The position numbers and the translations under genes were made by a program. 13,934 bases of DNA from DATGKR01 sp035294565 (GTDB lineage Bacteria > Actinomycetota > Acidimicrobiia > Acidimicrobiales > Palsa-688): assembly GCA_035294565.1 (NCBI GenBank), contig DATGKR010000070.1:1-13934 (forward strand), in the 5' to 3' direction. Below the pieces are notes generated by a model. The model did not search any database, had not been told where the DNA came from, and worked only from the letters and a program-made list of their open reading frames with translations. This document shows, one piece after another, positions 5,635-11,428 of the stretch (positions are counted from its first letter, which is position 1; each line of letters starts with the position of its first letter).

Positions 5635-5764
5635 AACGTGTCGCGAAACTCGCGTGGAGAGAGGGGACGGTCGTTCGAGTCGCACTCCATTGACTTGGAA
5701 GAGCATTTGAATGACAAGAGAACGACCGTCCGCTCCCTCCCTAGCTCCACTTTCGCGACACGTT
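5635..5764. mobile_element. 130-bp MITE-like inverted-repeat element with 5-bp flanking duplication
   Basis: The ends AACGTGTCGCGAAA (5635-5648) and TTTCGCGACACGTT (5751-5764) are perfect 14-bp inverted repeats. Further in, GGACGGTCGTTC (5665-5676) and GAACGACCGTCC (5720-5731) form a second perfect 12-bp pair, with imperfectly matching sequence between. The central 43 nt are unpaired and visibly richer in A and T than the surroundings. Both sides carry the direct repeat CTGAG (5630-5634 and 5765-5769), as expected from target duplication. The element encodes nothing recognisable and would need a transposase in trans. It sits between the STAS stop codon and the convergent 65-aa gene's stop. 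A large bidirectional terminator or structured RNA is the main alternative. Confidence 0.6.
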
Positions 5765-5774
5765 CTGAGAGCCC

Positions 5775-5972
5775 TTACGGCTTCGAAAGGGCGATCAGCG
5801 CCCGGTGGACCGACTGGGAGGCCTCGGCTATGCGCAGCGCCTCGTCGCTGCCGTCGGTAGCGGCGAGGAGCCAGAGGCGATCGAGCGTCGCCCCAGCCTC
5901 GCGAAGGTTTCCGATCACGGCTAGCCGCTCCTCCTCGTCGTTGTCGGTACGGGTGGCGATCCGGCCGTCCAT
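5775..5972 (-). CDS. Hypothetical 65-aa helical protein
   Basis: I do not recognise a family. The protein begins MDGRIATRTDNDEEERLAVIG, is predominantly helix-forming, has no membrane segment or cysteines, and ends ALIALSKP. ATG at 5972 is supported by GGAGGG (5979-5984 on the complement) six bases upstream; the frame continues further upstream but without a better start. A candidate promoter lies about 80 nt upstream. The gene converges on the STAS gene with only the MITE-like element between them. Acidic, small and soluble, it might be a regulatory partner protein, but that is a guess. Confidence 0.6.
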   Translation of the reverse strand: MDGRIATRTDNDEEERLAVIGNLREAGATLDRLWLLAATDGSDEALRIAEASQSVHRALIALSKP

Positions 5973-6048
5973 TCCGCTCCCTCCTTCCTGAAGGGACGTC
6001 TTCCTAGGCGACCACACGAGGTGTCGGGGTCGGCGCTGGGGCTCCCAA

Positions 6049-6078
6049 AGCGTAGACCTGCCCGCCGGCCCCTGTCCA
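6049..6078 (-). promoter_or_regulatory. Candidate promoter of the 65-aa gene
   Basis: On the minus strand TGGACA (6073-6078) resembles the TTGACA -35 box and TACGCT (6049-6054) fits a TANNNT -10 box, separated by 18 nt. It points toward the small gene and is divergent from the CopD-like gene. Confidence 0.3.
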
Positions 6079-6128
6079 GGGTCTACCGCCCCTCGGGCGG
6101 CCGATGGCGGCACCGGGGAGACCGACGC

Positions 6129-6134
6129 TAGGGT
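6129..6134 (+). promoter_or_regulatory. Probable -10 box of the CopD-like gene
   Basis: TAGGGT fits TANNNT. It lies upstream of the GTG at 6185 but downstream of an in-frame ATG at 6104, which argues against the longer start. A tiny ORF begins 9 nt after it. Confidence 0.35.
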
Positions 6135-6143
6135 CGCTCGGCT

Positions 6144-6188
6144 GTGGCAGAAGCCGAGCCCGGGCGGCCGGGCAGGGTGTCCCGGTGA
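6144..6188 (+). CDS. Possible 14-codon leader ORF before the CopD-like gene
   Basis: GTG at 6144, 9 nt after a -10 box, opens a 14-residue frame reading VAEAEPGRPGRVSR. It stops at TGA 6186-6188, which overlaps the GTG start of the next gene as GTGA. The main start has only a weak ribosome binding site, so translational coupling through this mini-ORF is plausible. Such a short frame can arise by chance. Confidence 0.25.
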   Translation: MAEAEPGRPGRVSR

Positions 6189-6595
6189 GCGGAGCGGTCG
6201 CCCCGGCCGTGGAAGGGGTGAGACTGTCGCTGCACGTCCTGGCGGCGGCCGTGTGGGTGGGCGGGCAGATCACGCTCGCCGGTCTGGTCCCCGCGGCGCG
6301 CAAGGCTTCACCTGACGTTCCCGGCCAGCTGGCCAGGGCATTCGCCAGGCTGAGCTGGCCCGCGTTCGCCGTGCTGGTCGCCACGGGGATCTGGAACGTC
6401 GCGGCCGTGGGGGGGCATCAGGGCACGGCGTGGGACGCCCTGCTCGGCGCCAAGCTGGCCGTGGTCGCCCTCGCCGGAGCGTCCGCCTGGCTGCACAGTC
6501 GGGCCACCAGCCGGCGCGGCCTGGCTGTGTGGGGTGCGCTTAGCGGCGTCTCTTCGGTTTCCGCCCTGGTGATGGGGGTGTTCCTCGCCGGCTGA
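6185..6595 (+). CDS. CopD-like integral membrane protein
   Basis: This 136-aa protein has four likely membrane helices, roughly residues 12-36, 57-75, 88-104 and 114-134. The first helix carries LHVLAAAVWVGGQITL with His17, the pattern of the CopD/YcnJ copper-resistance membrane domain and related heme or metal-binding four-helix proteins. The third region, AWDALLGAKLAVV, also fits that family, in which K is conserved. A role in copper import or membrane redox chemistry is known for some members, but this compact form is often annotated only as a CopD family protein. GTG at 6185 was preferred because the putative promoter at 6129 lies downstream of the alternative ATG at 6104, and the extra residues are arginine/glycine-rich. 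It converges on the M50 protease gene, 16 nt apart. Confidence 0.72.
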   Translation: MSGAVAPAVEGVRLSLHVLAAAVWVGGQITLAGLVPAARKASPDVPGQLARAFARLSWPAFAVLVATGIWNVAAVGGHQGTAWDALLGAKLAVVALAGASAWLHSRATSRRGLAVWGALSGVSSVSALVMGVFLAG

Positions 6596-6618
6596 ACCGG
6601 CTGAGCTGGCTTCAGCCG
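6589..6618. terminator. Bidirectional hairpin between convergent genes
   Basis: CGGCTGAA (6589-6596) and TTCAGCCG (6611-6618) form a perfect 8-bp inverted repeat spanning both the CopD-like and protease stop codons. It could serve both converging transcripts. No T tracts are present. Confidence 0.45.
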
Positions 6619-7490
6619 ACGTGGCGCAGCACGTAGGTGGCGTGGGCGCCGTAGATGGTGAGCGCCACGAGGCCCAGGTAGGCGACGGCGACGGCGGTGC
6701 GCTGCGACCTGGTCAACGAGTAGTAGGTTCGGGCCGCGGGACTGTTCCGGTTCCTCCAGCGTCGCAGCAGCTCGACACCCCCGAGGATGATGATGATCGG
6801 CACGACCGGGCTCGGCCTCCACAGCTCGAAGGCGACCAGCCCGGCTAGGCCGGCGAGCCAGATGGCCGGGTGCAGGGCGCCGACCGCGCGTCCCCCGTCG
6901 AGGGGTAGGGCGGGCAGCAGGTTGAACAGGTTGAGGAAGAAGCCCACGAAGGCGAGCGCCTGCAGGAACGCCGAGCCGGTGTGGGCCGCCCACAGGGCGA
7001 CCAGCACCGAGGCCGCGGTGCCGGTGGCAGGGCCGGCCAGGGCCACCCGGGCCTCCTGGTAGGCGTTCACCGGCATGCCGCGCATGCTGATGATGGCGCC
7101 GAGGAACGGGATGAACATCGGCTTGGACGCGGGGATCCGCTGACGGCGCATCTCCACCCAGTGGCCCGCCTCGTGGACGAAGAGCAGGGCGACGAAACCG
7201 GCTGCGAAGCTCCAACCCCAGAGCAGGGCGTACGCCGCCACGGAAACCAGCATCGAAATGATCAGTCCGGCGTACTTCAGCTTGGCCAGCAGGACCCCGT
7301 ACTTGGCGAGAAAGGCGCCGAGAGCTGCCAGTCCCGACCCGACGCGTCCCCGGCGGCGGGGCCTGGTGCGCCCGCCGCCGGGGCCAAGCGGGTCGTTCGC
7401 CGGCGGCGGCGTCCAGTAGGGCCCGGCCGCCGGACCGCCCGCCGTGGCGGGCAGGGGCGCGTAGTAGTCCGGGTGGTCCGCTTGGGTCAT
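6612..7490 (-). CDS. Site-2-type (M50) intramembrane metalloprotease
   Basis: This 292-aa protein has the two M50 active-site motifs. HEAGH (106-110, catalytic Glu107 with zinc ligands His106 and His110) lies within a membrane helix, and NLLPALPLDGGR (190-201) supplies the third ligand, Asp198. The N-terminal ~50 residues are proline- and glycine-rich and end in RTRPRRRGR, a probably cytoplasmic tail. Hydrophobic segments lie near 74-90, 95-110, 147-170, 175-195, 208-222, 228-241 and 268-280. No PDZ or CBS domain is visible, so it is the compact type often annotated as a site-2 protease family protein. These enzymes cleave membrane-bound anti-sigma factors and other single-pass substrates; the substrate here is unknown. 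ATG at 7490 lies 8 nt after a TACGCT -10 box. Confidence 0.87.
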   Translation of the reverse strand: MTQADHPDYYAPLPATAGGPAAGPYWTPPPANDPLGPGGGRTRPRRRGRVGSGLAALGAFLAKYGVLLAKLKYAGLIISMLVSVAAYALLWGWSFAAGFVALLFVHEAGHWVEMRRQRIPASKPMFIPFLGAIISMRGMPVNAYQEARVALAGPATGTAASVLVALWAAHTGSAFLQALAFVGFFLNLFNLLPALPLDGGRAVGALHPAIWLAGLAGLVAFELWRPSPVVPIIIILGGVELLRRWRNRNSPAARTYYSLTRSQRTAVAVAYLGLVALTIYGAHATYVLRHVG

Positions 7491-7498
7491 CGCTGACG

Positions 7499-7504
7499 AG
7501 CGTA
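7499..7504 (-). promoter_or_regulatory. Probable -10 box of the M50 protease gene
   Basis: On the minus strand TACGCT fits TANNNT and ends 8 nt before the ATG at 7490. There is no Shine-Dalgarno sequence between, so the mRNA would be nearly leaderless. Confidence 0.4.
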
Positions 7505-7582
7505 CCCGGGCTTCCTGAACATTCCCGAAAATGGACCGCCCTCGGGAGGCGCATCGTCACCCGCCGACGAGCGCCCCACGTC

Positions 7583-7588
7583 TAGCCT
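7583..7588 (+). promoter_or_regulatory. Probable -10 box of the kinase/regulator operon
   Basis: TAGCCT fits TANNNT and ends 9 nt before an ATG at 7598 that opens a mini-ORF. It lies upstream of the chosen kinase start at 7624 but downstream of an in-frame ATG at 7531, favouring the shorter kinase. Confidence 0.4.
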
Positions 7589-7597
7589 GGACGGCGG

Positions 7598-7627
7598 ATG
7601 ACCAGCGAGGAGCGCGAGAAGCGGTGA
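7598..7627 (+). CDS. Possible 9-codon leader ORF before the sensor kinase
   Basis: ATG at 7598 starts the frame MTSEEREKR, ending at TGA 7625-7627, which overlaps the kinase GTG start as GTGA. The ATG is 9 nt after a -10 box, so this tiny peptide could be read from a leaderless mRNA and hand ribosomes on to the kinase. Its length is close to chance. Confidence 0.25.
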   Translation: MTSEEREKR

Positions 7628-8670
7628 TCGGCAGGACCCTGGCCCGCACCCCGGCGCCCCAGCCTCCCGGGGACCCCAGCCGGCGGCTGGCCGCGGCGCT
7701 GGACGCCATCGAGGAGGCCATCGTCATCTGGGACGCAGCGGGCGAGACCGTGTTCCGCAACGAGGCCGCCCGGCGGCTCCTCACCGCCGCCCCCCGAGAC
7801 GCCCTCGTGACCGAAGCGGTCGTCGAGACCCTCGGCCACGCCATCGCAGGCGAGACGGTCGAGCGCCGACTGGACCTGATAGCACCACACCGCCGGACGT
7901 TGTCGATGCGGGCCAAGCCGCTGCCCGAGGGGGGCGCCCTCGCCGTGGTCGAGGACGTGTCGGAACGTCTGCGTCTCGAAGCGGTCCGGCGCGACTTCGT
8001 CGCCAATGTCAGCCACGAGCTCAAGACGCCGCTCGGCGCGATGTCCCTGCTGGCCGAGACGATCGACGGGGAGGACGACCCGGAGGTGGTCGCCCGCCTC
8101 GCCAGACGTTTGGGCGCCGAAGCCGAGCGCCTGTCGCGCATCGTCGACGACCTGCTCGACCTGTCACGCATCGAGTCGCGCGAAGGTGTGCCTCCCACGC
8201 CCGTGCCGGTCGCTGAGATCGTCGCCGAGGCGGTCGGCCCGCTCGGCGAGGTGGCGCAGGGCCTCGGAGTCACCCTCGACGTCGTCGACGTCCGCCCCGG
8301 CATCGAGGTCGCCGGCGACCGGCGCGACCTCGTCTCGGCCGTCGCCAACCTGGTCGACAACGCCATCAAGTACTCCGACGAGGGCGACGTCGTCACCGTC
8401 AGGGTGGCCGTCACCGCCGGGACGGTGCAGATCGCCGTGGAGGACCAGGGGGTGGGGATCCCCGGCAGGGACCTGGAACGGATCTTCGAACGGTTCTACC
8501 GGGTCGATCGCGCGAGGTCGCGCGCCACCGGCGGCACCGGGCTCGGATTGTCGATCGTGCGCAACGTCGCCGCCAACCACGGAGGCTCGGTCCGGGTGCA
8601 GTCGCTCGAGGGTCACGGCTCCACCTTCGTTCTCGAGCTTCCCCTCGCCGGCGAGGCTAGCGATGCCTGA
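7624..8670 (+). CDS. senX3: SenX3-like sensor histidine kinase, no membrane segment
   Basis: This 348-aa kinase has a PAS-like domain at about residues 20-115 (ALDAIEEAIVIWDAAGETVFRN). The HisKA domain follows, with the phospho-acceptor in FVANVSHELKTPLGAM (His131). An ATPase domain then shows the N box NLVDNAIKYS (242-251), G1 DQGVGIP (274-280), F box FERFYRVD and G2 GTGLGLSIV (304-312). The stretches DFVANVSHELKTP and ARSRATGG, followed by VAANHGGS, match mycobacterial SenX3, the phosphate-starvation sensor kinase. Unlike SenX3, no hydrophobic membrane segment precedes the PAS domain, even from the upstream ATG at 7531. GTG at 7624 was chosen because the extra N-terminal 31 residues are arginine/proline-rich and the likely promoter lies inside them. 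The gene overlaps the regulator by 8 nt. Confidence 0.88.
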   Translation: MIGRTLARTPAPQPPGDPSRRLAAALDAIEEAIVIWDAAGETVFRNEAARRLLTAAPRDALVTEAVVETLGHAIAGETVERRLDLIAPHRRTLSMRAKPLPEGGALAVVEDVSERLRLEAVRRDFVANVSHELKTPLGAMSLLAETIDGEDDPEVVARLARRLGAEAERLSRIVDDLLDLSRIESREGVPPTPVPVAEIVAEAVGPLGEVAQGLGVTLDVVDVRPGIEVAGDRRDLVSAVANLVDNAIKYSDEGDVVTVRVAVTAGTVQIAVEDQGVGIPGRDLERIFERFYRVDRARSRATGGTGLGLSIVRNVAANHGGSVRVQSLEGHGSTFVLELPLAGEASDA

Positions 8671-9364
8671 GGAGCCGACGGTCCTGGTCGTCGAGGACGA
8701 GGAGTCCTTCGTCGAGGGGCTGGCCATCGGTCTGAAACGGGAGGGTTTCAGAGTCGACGTCGCGCGCGACGGCGCGGAGGCCCTCGAACGTTTCGACGAG
8801 GTGAAGCCCGACGTGGTCCTGCTCGACCTGTGGCTGCCGAAGAAGTCCGGCATCGACGTGTGCCGGGAGATCAGAGCGAAGAGCCAGGTGCCGATCATCA
8901 TGGTCACCGCCAAGAGCAGCGAGACCGACACGGTCCTCGGCCTGGAGGTGGGCGCCGACGACTACGTCACCAAGCCGTTCCGGCTGCGTGAGCTGGTCGC
9001 CCGGATGCGGGCCGTGATGCGCCGCTCCTCCGCCCCCGAGGCGGAAGCCCCCGACTCGGAGACCTTCGACTTCGACGGCTTGAGCCTCGACCCCGAACGC
9101 CACGAGTTCCGCCGCGACGGCCGCCTGGTCCCGCTGCCGCTCAAGGAGTTCGAGCTGCTCGAGTTGCTCATGGCGAATGCCGGCCGGGTCCTCACCCGCG
9201 AGACGCTCATAGACCGCATTTGGGGTGCTGACTACGTCGGTGACACGAAAACCCTGGACGTGCACATAAAGCGCCTGCGCGCCAAGGTCGAGGACGACCC
9301 GTCCCGCCCCGAGCGCATCACCACCGTCCGCGGCCTCGGGTACAAGTTCGTGCCGCCGGGCTGA
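8663..9364 (+). CDS. regX3: RegX3-like OmpR-family response regulator
   Basis: This 233-aa regulator has a receiver domain (1-120) with acidic pocket Glu11/Asp12, phospho-acceptor Asp55 in LLDLWLP, Thr82 and Lys104 in TKPF. A winged-helix output domain (about 135-230) includes LPLKEFELLELLM, GRVLTRETLIDRIWG and YVGDTKTLDVHIKRLR, ending VRGLGYKF. These stretches are very close to mycobacterial RegX3, which controls the phosphate-starvation response with SenX3. The gene order kinase then regulator is the same. ATG at 8663 overlaps the kinase stop by 8 nt. Other phosphate genes usually found with the pair (phoU, pst, phosphoglycerate mutase) are absent here, so phosphate sensing is inferred from homology only. 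Confidence 0.92.
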   Translation: MPEEPTVLVVEDEESFVEGLAIGLKREGFRVDVARDGAEALERFDEVKPDVVLLDLWLPKKSGIDVCREIRAKSQVPIIMVTAKSSETDTVLGLEVGADDYVTKPFRLRELVARMRAVMRRSSAPEAEAPDSETFDFDGLSLDPERHEFRRDGRLVPLPLKEFELLELLMANAGRVLTRETLIDRIWGADYVGDTKTLDVHIKRLRAKVEDDPSRPERITTVRGLGYKFVPPG

Positions 9365-9412
9365 GGGCCCGCCGCCTCGCCCCTTCACCGCGAGGTCCAC
9401 GGGCCGCGGCGA

Positions 9413-9418
9413 TACGAT
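9413..9418 (+). promoter_or_regulatory. Probable -10 box of the LLM oxidoreductase gene
   Basis: TACGAT fits TANNNT and ends exactly 6 nt before the GTG at 9425, the spacing expected when transcription begins on the start codon. There is no ribosome binding site. This suggests a leaderless mRNA separate from the kinase/regulator operon. Confidence 0.55.
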
Positions 9419-9424
9419 CTCGGC

Positions 9425-10441
9425 GTGCTCGTGGACTCGACCATCGGATCGGACCTGAAGGAAGCGGCCGCCGCCGCCCGCAAGGCGGAGGACGCCGGCT
9501 ACGACGGGGTGTGGGCGGCCGAGACGGGCAGCGACCCGATGTTGGGCCTGACCCTCGCCGCCGAGCACACCGAGCGGGTGACTCTCGGGACGGCCATCGT
9601 CGTCGCCTTCGGCAGGAGCCCGATGACCGTGGCCAACCAGGCTTGGGGCTTGAACGCCTTCTCGTCGGGGCGGTTCGTCGTGGGCCTCGGGTCGCAGATC
9701 AAAGCCCACATCGTCCGCCGTTATTCGATGCCCTGGTCGCACCCGGCTCCGCGCATGCGCGAGTTCATCCTGGCGATGCGCGCCATCTGGGACTGCTGGC
9801 AGAACGGCACGCCGCTGGACTTCCGCGGCGAGTTCTACACACACACCCTGATGACCCCGTTCTTCAACCCGGGGCCCAACGAGTTCGGCGCACCGAAGGT
9901 GTTCCTCGCCGCAGTAGGGGAGCACATGACAAAGGTGGCCGCCGAGGTAGCAGACGGTCTGCTCGTGCACGGCTTCACCACGGAGAGGTACCTGAAGGAG
10001 GTGACGCTGCCGGCGGTCAAGGCCACCCTGGCCGCCAATGGCCGCAGCAGGGAGGACTTTCAGCTGTCCTACCCTGCTTTTGTCGTCACAGGTGACAACG
10101 AGGCGGAGGTCGCCGCGGCCGAGGCGGGCACCCGCCGGCAGATCGCCTTCTACGGGTCGACCCCGGCGTACCGGCCGGTACTCGACCTCCACGGCTGGGG
10201 GGAGCTGCAGCCCGAACTGAACGTCCTGTCCAAGCAGGGGCGCTGGGAGGAGATGGGCAAGCTGATCGACGACGAGGTGCTCGACGCCTTCGCGGTGCGA
10301 GGCACCCCGGAGGAGGTTCCCGCCCTGCTCCGAGACCGCTTCGGCGGGGTCGTGGACCGGATCAGCCTGTACATGCCCTACCGCTCGGCCGACGTGGCCT
10401 CCCGCATCCTCGCCGGGCTGCGTGAGGGTCGAGCCGGCTGA
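9425..10441 (+). CDS. LLM-class F420-dependent oxidoreductase
   Basis: This 338-aa protein has the luciferase-like monooxygenase TIM-barrel pattern. AARKAEDAGYDGVWAAETGSDPM is an early strand-helix pair, VTLGTAIVVAFGRSPMTVANQAWGLN and GRFVVGLGSQIK form the core, and PRMREFILAMRAIWDCW and PKVFLAAVGEHMTKVAAEVADGLLVH continue the barrel. It closely resembles the actinobacterial probable F420-dependent oxidoreductases annotated as the MSMEG_2256 type (TIGR03617). Such enzymes transfer hydride between reduced F420 and an unknown substrate. GTG at 9425 is supported by the leaderless promoter; GTG at 9431 is a minor alternative. The 3' end overlaps the following crotonase by 20 nt, indicating coupling and perhaps a shared pathway on a CoA-linked substrate. 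Confidence 0.88.
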   Translation: MLVDSTIGSDLKEAAAAARKAEDAGYDGVWAAETGSDPMLGLTLAAEHTERVTLGTAIVVAFGRSPMTVANQAWGLNAFSSGRFVVGLGSQIKAHIVRRYSMPWSHPAPRMREFILAMRAIWDCWQNGTPLDFRGEFYTHTLMTPFFNPGPNEFGAPKVFLAAVGEHMTKVAAEVADGLLVHGFTTERYLKEVTLPAVKATLAANGRSREDFQLSYPAFVVTGDNEAEVAAAEAGTRRQIAFYGSTPAYRPVLDLHGWGELQPELNVLSKQGRWEEMGKLIDDEVLDAFAVRGTPEEVPALLRDRFGGVVDRISLYMPYRSADVASRILAGLREGRAG

Positions 10442-11393
10442 AGCGCAGCGGATCCTCGCCGGCTCCGACTGGGATCCCGGCGACCCGCTGCTGGTGGTTG
10501 AAGGCGCCGCAGACCTTCAAGTGGCCCCGGCGTTCCCGGCGGTGGTGGTCGTCGTCGACGAGGTTCCAGGCTCCGCCGCCGGAGCCGACGTGGCGCTGTG
10601 CCCGCCGCTCCCCGGCTCCCCGGCCCTGCCCCCCCCTTGGGTTGGCGAGCCTCTCGACTCGTTGGAGACCTCCGTGTCGGCCTCGCCGCTCGCGGCGGTG
10701 ACCCTCGCGCAGGTCCTGCGCCTGTCAGCGCGGATGTCGGTAGAGGCAGGCCTGGCCGTGGAGTCCCTCGCCTACTCGACGCTGCAGGGAGGACCGGAGC
10801 TCGCCCGTTGGCTGGCGTCCCGCGGGACGCCACGCACCGTGGAGGACGGCGGCCCCGCAGTGATCGCGGAGCGCTTCGGTGACACGCTCGCTGTCACGCT
10901 CAACCGGCCTGAGGTCCACAACGCCTACAACGCGGCGATGCGCGACGAGCTGTGCGAGGCGCTCACTGTGGCCGTCGCCGACCCGGCGCTGGCGGTCGAG
11001 CTCTCCGGGCGGGGACCGTCGTTCTGCAGCGGCGGGGACCTGGGCGAGTTCGGCACCGCCCCCGACAGCGCCACCGCCCACCTGGTTCGCACCGCACGTA
11101 GCCCCGCCCGCCTGCTCTGGGCGGTGTCGGAGCGGACCACCGCCCGGCTGCACGGTTCGTGCGTCGGCTCGGGGATCGAGCTTCCCGCTTTCGCCGGCAC
11201 CGTCCTGGCCGAATCGGGGACCAGGATCCGGCTCCCCGAGGTATCTATGGGTTTGATCCCAGGGGCGGGCGGGACGGTGAGCCTGCCCCGTCGGATCGGT
11301 GCCGCCCGGACGGCTTGGCTCGCCCTGAGCGGATCGTGGATCGACGCGCCCACCGCCCTAGCGTGGGGACTGGTCGACGCCGTGCTCCCGTGA
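10422..11393 (+). CDS. Enoyl-CoA hydratase/isomerase-like protein with rearranged domain order
   Basis: This 323-aa protein has a crotonase core at residues 147-323. It contains LNRPEVHNAYNAAM (160-173), an oxyanion-hole segment FCSGGDLGEFG (201-211), GSCVGSGIELPAFAG (245-259, Glu253 at the first catalytic position), and LPEVSMGLIPGAGGT (271-285, Glu273 at the second). It then stops at GLVDAVLP. The C-terminal helices that ordinary crotonases carry after this point (about 60 residues) are absent. A very similar helical stretch, SPLAAVTLAQVLRLSARMSV then EAGLAVESLAYSTLQGGPELARWLASRG, lies before the core at 88-135. The first 85 residues are of unknown type. GTG at 10422 overlaps the oxidoreductase end by 20 nt. 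Both catalytic glutamates are present, so hydratase or isomerase activity is plausible; substrate unknown. Confidence 0.84.
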   Translation: MRVEPAEAQRILAGSDWDPGDPLLVVEGAADLQVAPAFPAVVVVVDEVPGSAAGADVALCPPLPGSPALPPPWVGEPLDSLETSVSASPLAAVTLAQVLRLSARMSVEAGLAVESLAYSTLQGGPELARWLASRGTPRTVEDGGPAVIAERFGDTLAVTLNRPEVHNAYNAAMRDELCEALTVAVADPALAVELSGRGPSFCSGGDLGEFGTAPDSATAHLVRTARSPARLLWAVSERTTARLHGSCVGSGIELPAFAGTVLAESGTRIRLPEVSMGLIPGAGGTVSLPRRIGAARTAWLALSGSWIDAPTALAWGLVDAVLP

Positions 11394-11428
11394 AGCGTGG
11401 GGACGGCCGCCGCGGCTCTGCGTCGGTC

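Noticed and set aside
5234..6618. Classical intrinsic terminators at the operon ends
   Set aside because: Hairpins are present (5234-5265, 6589-6618) but none is followed by a T tract, so only terminator-like status is given.
6418..7560. 380-codon minus-strand frame overlapping the M50 protease
   Set aside because: Same strand but another frame; the HEAGH and LDGGR motifs belong to the 6612-7490 frame.
7531..7623. ATG at 7531 as start of the sensor kinase
   Set aside because: It would add 31 Arg/Pro-rich residues, and the likely -10 box at 7583 would lie inside the gene. It cannot be fully excluded.
8657..10192. 511-codon minus-strand frame opposite the response regulator and LLM genes
   Set aside because: Antisense shadow produced by high GC; no domains, and both plus-strand genes are unmistakable.
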